A DNA stretch of 64,000 bases from JACDAN01 sp963802375 (GCA_963802375.1 CAWDIJ010000005.1:124001-188000), one strand, 5' to 3'. Counted from the first letter of the stretch, positions 15,642 to 24,833 are shown. Made by a program: numbers and translations. Notes: a model not told the origin generated them from the letters alone.

Positions 15642-16666
15642 CTAGGCGCGACTCGGCGGCGCCGACCGAGGACGTGCCGGCTCGCCGGCGCGTCCGGAGG
15701 CTTCGTGTGCGTGACGTCCTCGGCGGCCGGCGTCGGGACCTGCTCGAGGATGTCGCGCACGACCTGCTCGGCCGGGATCCGTTGCACCCAGAGCTCCGGG
15801 CGCAGCGTGAGCCGGTGCGCCAGCGCGGGCACGGCGACCGCCTTCACGTCGTCCGGCGTCACGAAGTCGCGGCCGTCCATGAGCGCGCGACCGCGCGCCA
15901 GCTTGAGGATCGCCAGCGTCCCGCGCGGGCTGGCTCCGACTTCGACCGCGGCCGCGGACCGCGTCGCAGCCACGACGTCGACGATGTAGTAGCCGACCGA
16001 CTCGGCGATGTGGACGCCCTCGAGCGCGCCCTGGAGCTCGAGCAGCTCCTCGCGATTCACGACCGGACCGAGCACGACCTCGTCCGTCTCCCGCTCCATG
16101 CGCCGCTCCACGATCTGCCACTCCTCGTCCCTGTCGGGGTAGCCGACACCAATCCGGAGCAGGAAGCGGTCGAGCTGCGCCTCGGGCAGCGGATAGGTGC
16201 CCTCGTACTCGATCGGGTTCTGCGTTGCGAGGACGAGGAACGGGCGGTCGAGCGGGCGCGTCACGCCCTCACTCGTCACCTGCCGCTCCTGCATCGCCTC
16301 GAGCAGCGCCGCCTGCGTCTTCGGCGGAGCGCGGTTGATCTCGTCGGCGAGGAGAAGGTTGGTGAAGACCGGGCCCGGTCGGAACTCGAACTCGGTTGTG
16401 CGCTGGTCGAAGATCGACGCGCCGGTGACGTCCGACGGCATCAGGTCCGGAGTGAACTGGATCCGCGCGAACTCCATGCTCGCCACCTGCGCGAAGGAGC
16501 GCGCGATCAGCGTCTTCGCGAGGCCCGGGTAGTCCTCGATCAGGACATGGCCGTCCGCGAGCAGCCCGAGGAGGACGAGCTCCAGCGCGTCCCGCTTCCC
16601 GACCACCGCGCGCTCGACCTCGCCCAGGATCAGGTCGCAGCGCTCGCCGAATTCTTCCGCGTGCAT
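15638..16666 (-). CDS. MoxR-family AAA ATPase
   Basis: A 342-residue MoxR protein. Walker A is in VLIEDYPGLAKTLIARSFAQ (about residues 42-61), Walker B in NLLLADEINRAPPKTQAALLEAM (split here as LLADEIN then RAPPKTQ), sensor 1 in FLVLATQNPIEYEGTYPLPE, and the lid contains GASPRGTLAILKLARGRAL. It probably acts as a chaperone with the adjacent DUF58 protein. Start: ATG at 16666 overlaps the upstream stop by one base; a GTG three bases earlier would give the usual GTGA overlap and is equally possible. Confidence 0.93.
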   Translation of the reverse strand: MHAEEFGERCDLILGEVERAVVGKRDALELVLLGLLADGHVLIEDYPGLAKTLIARSFAQVASMEFARIQFTPDLMPSDVTGASIFDQRTTEFEFRPGPVFTNLLLADEINRAPPKTQAALLEAMQERQVTSEGVTRPLDRPFLVLATQNPIEYEGTYPLPEAQLDRFLLRIGVGYPDRDEEWQIVERRMERETDEVVLGPVVNREELLELQGALEGVHIAESVGYYIVDVVAATRSAAAVEVGASPRGTLAILKLARGRALMDGRDFVTPDDVKAVAVPALAHRLTLRPELWVQRIPAEQVVRDILEQVPTPAAEDVTHTKPPDAPASRHVLGRRRRVAPR

Positions 16667-17181
16667 CACTGAATCCTCTCAAGCACGCCGACGAGGCGGC
16701 CGAGGTCGTCCGTCCGGATCCCGGGCGCGTTCCGGTTTCGCGGAGGCTCGCGGTCCGGCCGCAGCAGCTCCCACGCCTCGTCGCCGAGCACGCCCTTCGC
16801 CCGCCGCTCGTTCTCGAGCGAGATGCCGCGGCCCGCCAGCCGGTTGCGCGCGATCTCGACGAGCGTCGGGCGGAGCCGGTAGTGGAGGTCGAACGCGGTC
16901 TGCATGCCGAGCTGCACCTCGCGCGCCAGCTTGTCCCGCTCGGCGATCCGCACCGACGGCCGGTGCGTCGCTTCGAGCGCGTCGTCGAACTCGGAGCGCT
17001 CGCCCGGCATGCGGCGTCGCCGGATCAGCCCGACGAGCCGGATGACGGCGATCCCGCCGAGCGCGAGGACGTACAGGTCGAGGATGAGGTCGCGCCGCTC
17101 GGGGGCGGCAATGAGGGCGACCACCGCGAACAGCGTCGCGAGCAGCCCGAAGCCGAGGATCGGAAGGAGCTTGCGGCTCAT
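16666..17181 (-). CDS. Membrane-anchored protein of the MoxR operon, unknown function
   Basis: A 171-residue protein with two N-terminal transmembrane helices (about residues 5-27 and 33-54) and a soluble cytoplasmic tail. The tail has ATHRPSVRIAERDKLAREVQ and a helical HYRLRPTLVEIARNRLAGRG, then ends in VGVLERIQ. This arrangement is common between DUF4129 and MoxR genes in actinobacterial operons; I know no function. It overlaps the DUF4129 gene stop by ATGA. Confidence 0.8.
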   Translation of the reverse strand: MSRKLLPILGFGLLATLFAVVALIAAPERRDLILDLYVLALGGIAVIRLVGLIRRRRMPGERSEFDDALEATHRPSVRIAERDKLAREVQLGMQTAFDLHYRLRPTLVEIARNRLAGRGISLENERRAKGVLGDEAWELLRPDREPPRNRNAPGIRTDDLGRLVGVLERIQ

Positions 17182-18056
17182 GTGGCGGTCAGGGCGCGCA
17201 GCTCGTCGCGCACGGCGCCGACGGCTGCGATCGCGTCCTCCTTCATCCTCGCGTCGATCGAGTGCTCGCTGAACTTCGCGCGCTCGAAGAGGCGCGTCAG
17301 CCGGCGGGCGGCCGCCCCGCTTCCGGTCAGCGCCGCAAGCACGCGTCCGAGGTACTCGAGCGGTGCCTCGGCCGCCCGACGCGGAAGCCCGTAGGAGCCG
17401 AGCGAGCGCTCCATCCGCGCGTAGGCGGCGATGACCGCCCGCCTCGGGTCGCGCTCGCGGCGGAGGTCGTCGAGCGTCTCGTCGAGCATCCGCTCGAGCT
17501 CCTTGCGGGCCTCGAGCTCCGGCAGCGACCGGCCCTGCGGCCGGACGAGCACGGCGGCGAGGATCGAGAAGCCCACGAGCGCGGCGACGAAGACCAGTCC
17601 GACAACCAGCCAGTCGATCGAGGCGGGGTCGATGGTCGGAACACGGCCGACGTCGTCCGGGGTCGTCCCCGTCTGGCCGGTGCTCGCTACGGGTCCGTCG
17701 TCGGCCCCGTCGCCCGGCCGCAGCTTCCGCAGAGCCGCGATCCCGGCCAGGACGAACGAGATGAAGAAGACCCCCGCGAGCACGTTGCCGTGCCACCTGC
17801 GCGACCTCGGCTCCTCGCCGGTCAGCGTCAGACCGGTCATCAAGGGCGAGGCGACGAGGAGCGCCGCCACCCAGACGCCGCCGAGCACGAAGAGCAGCGT
17901 CGCGAGCGGATCGGCGAGGTCGCGGCCGGCGCCTCCCGTCGCAGGCCCGCGGGCCGAAGCTGCGAGCGCAACGACGGCGAGCAGAAGCAGCACGGCGAGG
18001 GTGGCGCCGAGAGCGCGAACCGGGTCGAATCCGGAGTCCCTAGGGGGCGCGGCCAC
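17178..18056 (-). CDS. DUF4129-domain membrane protein
   Basis: A 292-residue protein. Hydrophobic segments near residues 15-33, 45-65, 85-105 and 150-172 flank a soluble C-terminal DUF4129 domain, whose signature reads AYARMERSLGSYGLPRRAAE then PLEYLGRV. DUF4129 often forms the tail of transglutaminase-like TgpA proteins; here it is free-standing with no transglutaminase in the window. I place the start at GTG 18056 because AAGGACC precedes it and upstream sequence belongs to the frame-corrected kinase gene. First gene of the four- to five-gene MoxR operon. Confidence 0.82.
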   Translation of the reverse strand: MAAPPRDSGFDPVRALGATLAVLLLLAVVALAASARGPATGGAGRDLADPLATLLFVLGGVWVAALLVASPLMTGLTLTGEEPRSRRWHGNVLAGVFFISFVLAGIAALRKLRPGDGADDGPVASTGQTGTTPDDVGRVPTIDPASIDWLVVGLVFVAALVGFSILAAVLVRPQGRSLPELEARKELERMLDETLDDLRRERDPRRAVIAAYARMERSLGSYGLPRRAAEAPLEYLGRVLAALTGSGAAARRLTRLFERAKFSEHSIDARMKEDAIAAVGAVRDELRALTAT

Positions 18057-18072
18057 GGTCCTTATTAGACGC

Positions 18073-18953
18073 CTACCGGAGGATTTTCGCCGCTTTCGGC
18101 TCCGAGGAGAACTCGGCCCGATCCACGTCGCCCAGGTCTTCCCCGTCCACCTGGAGGGGCGTTGACCGGTCCGCCCGAAGACGATCGCGTCCACGTCGTG
18201 CAGGTAGAGGACGCCCCGCGTCTTCGGCGTCCGGCCCGTCAGCGCCGCGGCGACCAGGCGCGGTATCGCTAGCGGGCCGACTGTGCGGGGCGCGACGACG
18301 TCCAGCCCGGCCTCCCACCTGGCCTGCGGCGCCGGCCTGACCGGCAGACGCCCGAGGTAGGTGTACGGGTCGCCGTTCGCCACGAGCGCGAAGGACGCCC
18401 GCCCGTGGCCTTCCACCTCGAGCTCCGGCGGGATGCGTCCACGCCGTCTTGCGAGCAGCCTGGCGGCCGTGGTCAGGAAGATGCGGTCCGGCGGCCGGCG
18501 GCCGCGCTGCTCACGACCGAGCTCGTCCACGCGGCGCACGACCTCCGCCGGGAACCCCAGCGCGGCGGAGAACCCGAAGCGACGCCCGTTCACACGGCCG
18601 AGCGAGACGTCGCTCGTGCGGCCCATCCGAACCGCATCGGCGATCTGCCTCGCCGCGCTCTCCGGATCGCCCGGCAGACCGAGGGCGCGAGGCAGGACGC
18701 TCGAGCCCCCGCCGGGGACGAAACCGATCGGCAGGTCCGCCCGCAGGCCGTTCAGCGCCTCGTTGAACGCACCGTCGCCGCCGAACACGACCACGGCGCC
18801 CGCATCGGCGCCCCGGACGAGCTCGACCGCATGGCCCTGCCGCTCCGTTCGCGCAATGACGACATCGGAGCCCAGCGCGGCTGCCACGGTCTCCGTCAGA
18901 GCGTCGGTGACATCGCTCGCGTTCGGATTGACGACGAGGAGCACGCCGGGCAT
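18073..18953 (-). CDS. Diacylglycerol kinase / sphingosine kinase family protein, one apparent frameshift
   Basis: About 293 residues once corrected. It has VVNPNASDV (residues 5-13), the nucleotide loop VVFGGDGAFNEALNGL (about 60-75), FVPGGGSSVLPRALGLP and the C-terminal domain. As written the frame fails near 18166-18169: a lost base separates DAIVFGR from RSTPLQVDGEDLGDVD, the conserved C-terminal DGE motif, which ends at a TAG at 18073. Uncorrected, the frame runs on into DUF4129 and would falsely give a 598-residue fusion. Catalyses phosphorylation of a lipid diol. ATG at 18953, only 10 bases from the divergent VOC start. Confidence 0.85.
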
Positions 18954-18963
18954 CGTCCGGACC

Positions 18964-19320
18964 ATGCCACGCATCGATCATGTCGCCGTCGAGACGGAAG
19001 ACCCGGAGGCGACCGCGTCGTTCTACGAGCGCCTCTTCGGGGCCCGCATCGTTAAGACCGAGGGGCATCCGGTGATGGCGTACCTCGGCACGACCGCGTT
19101 CGCGCTCCACGAGCGGGGCGGGCCGGGGCCACACACGGCAGTTCGGCTCTCGATGGAGGAGCTCGAGGAGTTGAAGCGCGAGCTGGACTCGGCCGGAATC
19201 GCCTGGCGCGAGCGGAACCATGGGATCGCCCTCGGCGTGTTCTTCGACGATCCGGACGGCCGCCCGCTCGAGGCGATCGCCTACCACTCGGGCGACGACC
19301 CCCGACGCAAGCAGGCCTAA
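18964..19320 (+). CDS. VOC-superfamily (glyoxalase-like) protein
   Basis: A 118-residue single-unit VOC protein: IDHVAVETEDPEATASFYER at residues 4-23 carries a metal-type His, HPVMAYLGTTAFALHERG forms the central sheet, and FFDDPDGRPLEAIAY near the C-terminus carries the likely Glu ligand. Such proteins bind a metal and act on small electrophiles or as dioxygenases, isomerases or drug-binding proteins. Substrate unknown. It diverges from the kinase gene with a 10-base gap and is followed by a strong terminator. Confidence 0.85.
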   Translation: MPRIDHVAVETEDPEATASFYERLFGARIVKTEGHPVMAYLGTTAFALHERGGPGPHTAVRLSMEELEELKRELDSAGIAWRERNHGIALGVFFDDPDGRPLEAIAYHSGDDPRRKQA

Positions 19321-19325
19321 AACAG

Positions 19326-19351
19326 AAGGGGGCCGGCGAACCGGCCCCCTT
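19326..19351. terminator. Terminator hairpin between VOC and M36 genes
   Basis: An 11-bp perfect stem (AAGGGGGCCGG / CCGGCCCCCTT) with a CGAA tetraloop, six bases after the VOC stop and 23 bases after the M36 stop on the other strand. Suited to both directions. A second inverted repeat CTAGGCG-TCTT-CGCCTAG follows at 19360-19377 and overlaps the M36 stop codon. Confidence 0.85.
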
Positions 19352-19373
19352 CGTTGGCGCTAGGCGTCTTCGC

Positions 19374-22300
19374 CTAGTCGTCGATGCCCGGTGACCTGCT
19401 GAACACCTGGAGCTCGGCCGCACGGACGAAGTTCCGCGCGGAGTTGCCCGGCACGTTCGTGTCGCAGTCCGGGTTGTTGGCCGGATCGGCGTCCTGGTCT
19501 CCCTGGAAGCCGGGAGCGCCGGTGCACTGGTTCGTCTTCACGACGAGCTTGACGTGCGTGGCCTCGAAGTTGGGCACGTCGAAGCGGCGCAGGATCAGGT
19601 GGGGTGCCACTGGCCGCGGAGGATCGCCTGGGAAGGCGTCGTGCGGGCTCGTGTACACCTTCGTGAACCCTGCGGGCGTCGAGCAGTTCCCGCCCTCGTC
19701 GCTGTTACACGCCCACAGCTCGAACTGGCGCAGAGCCGCGAAGCGGCTGTGGCCGGGTCCGATGTGGGCGCTGACCTGGACATAGCGGACGCGAACGTCG
19801 TCGGTTCCGCCCAGGTCGATCGTGGCCTGCTTGCCGTCCACCGAGAGGTTGCCGCCCGGGACGCCCGGCGTGGCCGTGCCCGTCCAGTTGGCGGCAACCG
19901 CGGTCCACACAGTGGCCTCGGTGTCGTCGATCAGGTTCGCGAGGCTGGCCGGGCCGACAGGCGGAGCCTGGTCGTCGCCGGTCACCGTCGCACCGGACGC
20001 CGAGGACGCCCAGTTCCGCGCGAACTTGATCTTGATCTTCTCACGCTCACCCGAGCGGACCCGCTCGCTGAAGCGAACGTGTCCGTATCCGGGTGCAACC
20101 GCGACGAACTCGTACCGCCCGGGTGCGAACTTCGCCGTGTCGTCGAGGTTGATCGTGCCCGGAACAGTCGCGGGGTTCGTATCCGCGATCTGCGTGGCGC
20201 GACCCTCGTAGTGACCGACGAAGATTCGGGCGTTCACCGGATCGTTGTCCGTGCTCTTGGCGCTGAACGTGACCGTCGCCGGCCTCGTGCCCACGGGCTC
20301 GAAGTCAGGGATCGGGTCCAGGTCCTGCTCACTGGCGGTGAAGGCGTTCACGCCCATCCCGCCCTCTGCGTACCCGAGCCACATCTCCTTCTGGTTCGCT
20401 CCGCCGAACCGCATCATGTCTGCGGCCAGAGCGGCGTCGCGAGCCTGGAGCATGGACGGGTTGACCGGCATCAGCAGCATCGCGTCGAACACGAGCTGCA
20501 TCCAGCGCCGGTTTCCAGGGCACCGATGTGCGGGCGTGATGCCCTCTGCGCACTCGGTCTGGAGGTCCTGGTCGTCCGCGGGATAGTCGTCGTCGTACTT
20601 GTCGATGAGGTTCTCGCGGACGTTGAAGTTCGTCCGGCTCCAGATTTCGCCGTCAGCGTGGACCTGCGGCCCCGTGACGTCGTAGCCCATGGCGCCGTAG
20701 TTCAGCGTGTTGACGAGGAGCTGCCTGCTCGGCTGCGGGATTCCGCCCGAGGTCGGCATGCCCATGCTGTAGTTGCGGATCGCGCGGGACTGGTTGCCCG
20801 TGGCATACGCGCCGACGGCGTACCGGTTCTCGCCCGCAACAGGGACGAACCCGTTCGAGTTGACGTACTCCATCGCGAACAGGTCGCCGTGGGACTCGCC
20901 CATCATTCCCGCCTGGTTGCCCTGCCGGGTGCCGCCCTTCCCGATCATGCGGTTCTCGATCATGTGGCCGTACTCGTGGCCGATGATCGGCATGTCGTAG
21001 TCACCGTCGGCACACGGCGGATAGAACGAGCCCGCCTGAGGCTGCCAGAGGTACATGTTCGTAATCGACGACAGGCCGTCGGCCAGCGTCGCCATGTTCG
21101 CGTTGTTGCGGGCCGGGGCGGCGAATGCTGCCGCCGTCGTCAGCCCTGCGCCCGCCTGCGCGTTACCCGTCACCGGGTCACCCTGCTGCCAGGCCTCGGT
21201 CAGCCCGAAGTTGCGCTTCTGTCCGTTCCACGCGGTTTCGGTGAAGCCGAGCCCGTAGGCCCAGTCGTGCATCCGGTTGTGGGCCACGAACAGATTCGTG
21301 ACCGCAGCCGAGACGTCGAGCGAGACGCCGTGCACCGCTGTCGGGCCGGCGCCTGTGCAGTCCGCCTGGTTCCACGTATCCGTCCACGGATACGAGTAGT
21401 CGCGGACGGGGCTGGTCGGCGAGAACCGCGGCGGGATCGGGGCGCTCTGGTGCGCCCAGTTCGACGCGGTCTCCGCGTTGTTGCCCATCGTCGTGTTCGT
21501 CGGGAGATCGGTGGCGAGATCGTGATCCCACGGCGCGCGTGACGCGAGGTTGCCGACGACCCGATCGCACTCGGCCGGATTCGCCGTGCCGCGCCAGCAC
21601 CACGTCTCGCGGATGTCGGTAGCGGGCCTTCCCCATGGATCCATCTGGCTACCGCTGCCGAATGGGCCGGGGTTCGGATGGGCCGGGAACGTCTGCCACT
21701 TCGCCCAGTACGCGGGCGGAGCGGGAGTGTCATCGATCGTGATCGTCCCGTTGTAGGTCCTCGGCTCCGGCGGGCCACCGCCGCCCGGGAAGTCCGAGAT
21801 CCTGACGTAGTACTGGCCGGGCGGTACGCCGCCGGCCGGGGCATAGCGGAACCCCTCCGGCTGGAAGCCGCCGTCGGCGTGGATCAGCAGGACGTCCGGC
21901 GGTCCGACCCGGAAGAAGTCCATGACGAGGTCGGTCGCCGGGTTCGTCGAGGTCACGAAACCGCTGACCGCGCGGACCCCGGGCCCGACCGTGAACGCGG
22001 GATGAACCACGGCGCCTGCGTCCTGCGGCGGCAGCGTCCCGCTGAAGGGCGTCACCGTCACCGCGTTGAGCTTCAGGCCCGACGCGGCGTTGTGCACGAG
22101 GTTGTGCCGTGCAAGCAGCCGCCCGTTCCGTGCGTCGACGAAGGACTTGTAGGCCTTGCCGGCCTTGCTGTCGACGACCTGGGCCTCGTACGCAGGCAGC
22201 AGGCCCTCGCGAATCGTCGGGAACGCGACGAGCCGCACGGTCTGAGGCGTCTCGAGACCGGCGACCCGCAGGCGGGTCCAACCGCCCACCCGCTTCCTCG

Positions 22301-22913
22301 TGAGGATGTTGACGACCGAGCGGCTCACCTTCGAGGCACGTGCCGCGCGGGCCCAACCGTCGGCTGCAGAGAGGCTGACCGACCCGGCGAGGGTCGTCGC
22401 CCGAGTCAGCGAGGACGAGACGTACGCGACGCGCCAGCCGCGCGCCTTGCTCCCGACGACGCCGACCGTGACAAGCCCGCTCTCGCTGGTCGGTACGCCC
22501 TTGAAGACCTGGCGGAAGCTGACGGCGTAGCCGTTGCTCCCGGTCAGCCTGTGGGAGTTGTCGAGCACGAGCCCGTCGAGCGAAGCGAGCCCGAAGAGCC
22601 TCTTGTGTCGGTTCAGGTACCACCTGGCCGCTGCAGGGGCGGACTTCGCACGAATGCCTCGGGCCAGGAACTTGCCGTGCCGCACGATGGACGACGGCGT
22701 GCCGAATCGGTTCCACCGTACTTTCGAGCGCCCGACGAGGCGCTTCGCGTGTGCCCTCTGGGCACTTGTCGGCGCGATCTTCCCGGTCCGGATGTCGTAG
22801 TCGGCGAGACCCTCGTGTTCGTGGATCTCGGCGACCGGCATCGCGGAGCCGGGCAGCAAAATCACACCGAGCGCGGCTACGAGCGCAGCCGCGGCTAGGT
22901 ACTTGAGTCGCAT
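19374..22913 (-). CDS. Secreted M36 (fungalysin) metalloprotease
   Basis: A 1179-residue exported protein. Signal peptide MRLKYLAAAALVAALG. An FTP-type inhibitory prodomain lies at about 60-240 (SFRQVFKGVPTSESGL). Residues 330-450 include a small beta domain before the catalytic part. The zinc motif HEYGH is at 646-650, and GESHGDLFAMEY follows with the third ligand. The last 200 residues form a discoidin-like galactose-binding domain (TIDLGGTDDVRVRYVQVSAH). Fungalysins are elastinolytic endopeptidases known mainly in fungi and some actinobacteria. A strong GGGGAGGGAG site precedes the ATG. Not clearly in an operon. Confidence 0.92.
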   Translation of the reverse strand: MRLKYLAAAALVAALGVILLPGSAMPVAEIHEHEGLADYDIRTGKIAPTSAQRAHAKRLVGRSKVRWNRFGTPSSIVRHGKFLARGIRAKSAPAAARWYLNRHKRLFGLASLDGLVLDNSHRLTGSNGYAVSFRQVFKGVPTSESGLVTVGVVGSKARGWRVAYVSSSLTRATTLAGSVSLSAADGWARAARASKVSRSVVNILTRKRVGGWTRLRVAGLETPQTVRLVAFPTIREGLLPAYEAQVVDSKAGKAYKSFVDARNGRLLARHNLVHNAASGLKLNAVTVTPFSGTLPPQDAGAVVHPAFTVGPGVRAVSGFVTSTNPATDLVMDFFRVGPPDVLLIHADGGFQPEGFRYAPAGGVPPGQYYVRISDFPGGGGPPEPRTYNGTITIDDTPAPPAYWAKWQTFPAHPNPGPFGSGSQMDPWGRPATDIRETWCWRGTANPAECDRVVGNLASRAPWDHDLATDLPTNTTMGNNAETASNWAHQSAPIPPRFSPTSPVRDYSYPWTDTWNQADCTGAGPTAVHGVSLDVSAAVTNLFVAHNRMHDWAYGLGFTETAWNGQKRNFGLTEAWQQGDPVTGNAQAGAGLTTAAAFAAPARNNANMATLADGLSSITNMYLWQPQAGSFYPPCADGDYDMPIIGHEYGHMIENRMIGKGGTRQGNQAGMMGESHGDLFAMEYVNSNGFVPVAGENRYAVGAYATGNQSRAIRNYSMGMPTSGGIPQPSRQLLVNTLNYGAMGYDVTGPQVHADGEIWSRTNFNVRENLIDKYDDDYPADDQDLQTECAEGITPAHRCPGNRRWMQLVFDAMLLMPVNPSMLQARDAALAADMMRFGGANQKEMWLGYAEGGMGVNAFTASEQDLDPIPDFEPVGTRPATVTFSAKSTDNDPVNARIFVGHYEGRATQIADTNPATVPGTINLDDTAKFAPGRYEFVAVAPGYGHVRFSERVRSGEREKIKIKFARNWASSASGATVTGDDQAPPVGPASLANLIDDTEATVWTAVAANWTGTATPGVPGGNLSVDGKQATIDLGGTDDVRVRYVQVSAHIGPGHSRFAALRQFELWACNSDEGGNCSTPAGFTKVYTSPHDAFPGDPPRPVAPHLILRRFDVPNFEATHVKLVVKTNQCTGAPGFQGDQDADPANNPDCDTNVPGNSARNFVRAAELQVFSRSPGIDD

Positions 22914-23036
22914 CTCCCTCCCCTTGTGACGACGAAAAGCGGCCCTGCGGCGCGGGGCCGGTGCGATCTTCAAACGTCTATAGCTCAAAGTCAAGCAAGC
23001 TCGGCTCGAGAAGCCTCCGTAAAGCCCTGGAAGTGG

Positions 23037-23612
23037 CTAGGACGGCGTCGAGTAGCCGCGGATCCCGTCGAGCAAGATCGCGAAGAAGCGATCGGCCAGC
23101 TCGTCGGTGTCTGCACCGGCCGGCAGCCACGTGTACGCCCAGTTCGCCGCCGAGAGGACGAGCAGCACAGCGGCCTGGTCGTCGAGGTCGGTGCGGAGCG
23201 CACCGGCCTCCCGTCCCTCGCGGAAGAGCGCGCGGAACCGCTCCTCGTAGCGACGGCGCTCGGCGAGGAACTCCTCGGCCCGGTCGCCTTCGAGGTAGCG
23301 CCACTCCCGCACGAAGACCGTTGCGACGTCGAGCTGCTCGGAGACGACCCGAAGGTGCGCGCGGAGCGCGAGCCTGATCCGCTCGCTCGCCGGCCGGTCG
23401 TCGGGGATGGCATCGAGCGCGTCGTGGAAGGCGCGAGAGCCCTCGCTCATCGCCTCGTAGAGCAGGTCCTGCTTCGAGTCGATGTGCGCGTAGAGCGAGC
23501 CCTTCTGGACTCCGAGGGCCTTCGCCAGGTCGCCGATCGACGTCCCGTGGTAGCCGCGCTCGGCGAAGAGCCGAGCCGCGAGGCGGGTTAGCTCCGTCCG
23601 GCGAGTGGCCAT
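23037..23612 (-). CDS. TetR-family regulator, probable paa repressor
   Basis: A 191-residue TetR protein. The N-terminal helix-turn-helix reads LTRLAARLFAERGYHGTSIG then LAKALGVQKGSLYAHIDSKQ. The C-terminal ligand domain contains FVREWRYLEGDRAEEFLAER, like TetR regulators of acyl-CoA/phenylacetate pathways. It is divergent from paaA, 40 bases apart, with a palindrome between them, so repression of paaABCD relieved by phenylacetyl-CoA or a related thioester is the likely role (inference). Confidence 0.88.
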   Translation of the reverse strand: MATRRTELTRLAARLFAERGYHGTSIGDLAKALGVQKGSLYAHIDSKQDLLYEAMSEGSRAFHDALDAIPDDRPASERIRLALRAHLRVVSEQLDVATVFVREWRYLEGDRAEEFLAERRRYEERFRALFREGREAGALRTDLDDQAAVLLVLSAANWAYTWLPAGADTDELADRFFAILLDGIRGYSTPS

Positions 23613-23627
23613 AGTACGATTGACCCT

Positions 23628-23641
23628 AACGATCGTTCGTT
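23628..23641. promoter_or_regulatory. Candidate operator in tetR-paaA gap
   Basis: AACGA-N4-TCGTT with an internal perfect AACGATCGTT (23628-23637). It lies between the divergent starts (23612 and 23653), 11 bases before paaA's ATG and just upstream of GGAGG. Position and symmetry suit the adjacent TetR protein. Confidence 0.55.
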
Positions 23642-23652
23642 CCGGAGGCGAG

Positions 23653-24546
23653 ATGACCGACCAGAAATTCCTCGAGTACGTCCAGTCCGGCGGCCAGGTC
23701 GAGACGGACGACCCGATGCCCGACGAGTACCGGGCCAAGCTGATCAAGTTCATCGAGATGCACGGGAACTCCGAGCTCATGGGCGTCCTGCCCGAGCGGG
23801 AGTGGATCCTCCGCGCGCCGACCCTCCAGCGCAAGCTCGCCCTCACGGCGAAGGTGCAGGACGAGGTCGGGCACGCGCAGCTGATCTACCGGGTCGTCGA
23901 GGACCTCGGGAAGCCGCGCGAGCAGTGTCTCGCGGATCTCGTCTCAGGCAAGTCGAAGTTCCACAACGTCTTCCACTACCCGACGAAAACCTGGGGCGAC
24001 GTCGGCGTCATCGCGTGGCTCGTCGATGCCGCGGCGATCATCAGTCAGAAGGCGCTCCTCAAGTGCTCGTACGCGCCCTACGCCCGGATCATGAAGAAGA
24101 TCTGCTGGGAGGAGTCGTTCCACATCCTCCACGGGCGCGACGTGATCCTCACGATGATGAACGGCACCGACGAGCAGCGCGAGCTCGTGCAGGAGGCGGT
24201 CAACCGGTGGTGGGGCCCGCTGATGCAGTTCCACGGGAACCCGATCCCGAAGGAGGACGACCCGATGTTCGTCTGGCGGATCAAGAGCCAGGGCAACGGG
24301 GAGGCGCGCCAGCAGTTCCTCGACGGGTACGTCCCGCAGATCTGGGAGCTCGGTCTCACCGTGCCCGACCCGAAGCTGCGCAAGAACGACGACGGCGTCT
24401 GGGAGTTCACCGAGCCGGACTGGGACGAGCTCAAGCACGTCGTGACCGGCCACGGCCCGATGACCCAGGAGCGGCTGGGGCTGCGCAAGAAGACGCGCTC
24501 CGAGACGGAGTGGGTTCGCCGCACCGTGCTCGCCGAAGCGGCGTGA
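23653..24546 (+). CDS. paaA: Phenylacetyl-CoA epoxidase catalytic subunit
   Basis: A 297-residue diiron ferritin-like subunit. Ligands are visible in KVQDEVGHAQLIYRVVEDL (Glu71, His74) and in the second pair around CWEESFHILHGRDVI. With PaaB, PaaC, PaaD and PaaE it converts phenylacetyl-CoA to the 1,2-epoxide in aerobic phenylacetate breakdown. The ATG follows GGAGGCGAG. It heads paaABCD, whose genes overlap each other. No PaaE reductase is within the window. Confidence 0.96.
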   Translation: MTDQKFLEYVQSGGQVETDDPMPDEYRAKLIKFIEMHGNSELMGVLPEREWILRAPTLQRKLALTAKVQDEVGHAQLIYRVVEDLGKPREQCLADLVSGKSKFHNVFHYPTKTWGDVGVIAWLVDAAAIISQKALLKCSYAPYARIMKKICWEESFHILHGRDVILTMMNGTDEQRELVQEAVNRWWGPLMQFHGNPIPKEDDPMFVWRIKSQGNGEARQQFLDGYVPQIWELGLTVPDPKLRKNDDGVWEFTEPDWDELKHVVTGHGPMTQERLGLRKKTRSETEWVRRTVLAEAA

Positions 24547-24833
24547 ACGTCTGCGAGGTTTTCCGGCAGGAGCGGAAGGGGCAGCCCTTCGCCCATGCCG
24601 GCTCGATCGCGGCGCCGGACGCGCACTTCGCGGAGGCGTACGCGCGGGAGCAGTACGGCCGGCGCGGCGAGTCGGTCGCGCTCTGGGTCGTCCCGCGCGA
24701 CTCGGTGCTGCACATCGAGGAGTTCGTCGACGAGCTCCAGCGGAACTACCACCGGGTCGACGGCTACCCGCTGAAGGAGAAGCTGAAGGAGGCGCGTGAG
24801 CGAGCGGGAACGGCTGCTCCTGCCGATCGCTGA
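24543..24833 (+). CDS. paaB: Phenylacetyl-CoA epoxidase subunit PaaB
   Basis: A 96-residue PaaB. The N-terminus VCEVFRQERKGQPFAHAGSI and the following DAHFAEAYAREQYGRRGES are characteristic; it bridges PaaA and PaaC in the complex. It starts at GTG 24543, overlapping the paaA stop (GTGA), and its own 3' end overlaps paaC by 38 bases. Confidence 0.93.
   Translation: MNVCEVFRQERKGQPFAHAGSIAAPDAHFAEAYAREQYGRRGESVALWVVPRDSVLHIEEFVDELQRNYHRVDGYPLKEKLKEARERAGTAAPADR

Noticed and set aside
17178..18953. A 598-residue DAG kinase-DUF4129 fusion.
   Set aside because: The kinase C-terminus (RSTPLQVDGEDLG) continues in another frame and ends at 18073; one missing base explains the apparent fusion.
19374..22994. 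An upstream start for the M36 protease at 22994.
   Set aside because: It would place Arg-rich sequence before the signal peptide and ignore the strong ribosome-binding site next to ATG 22913.
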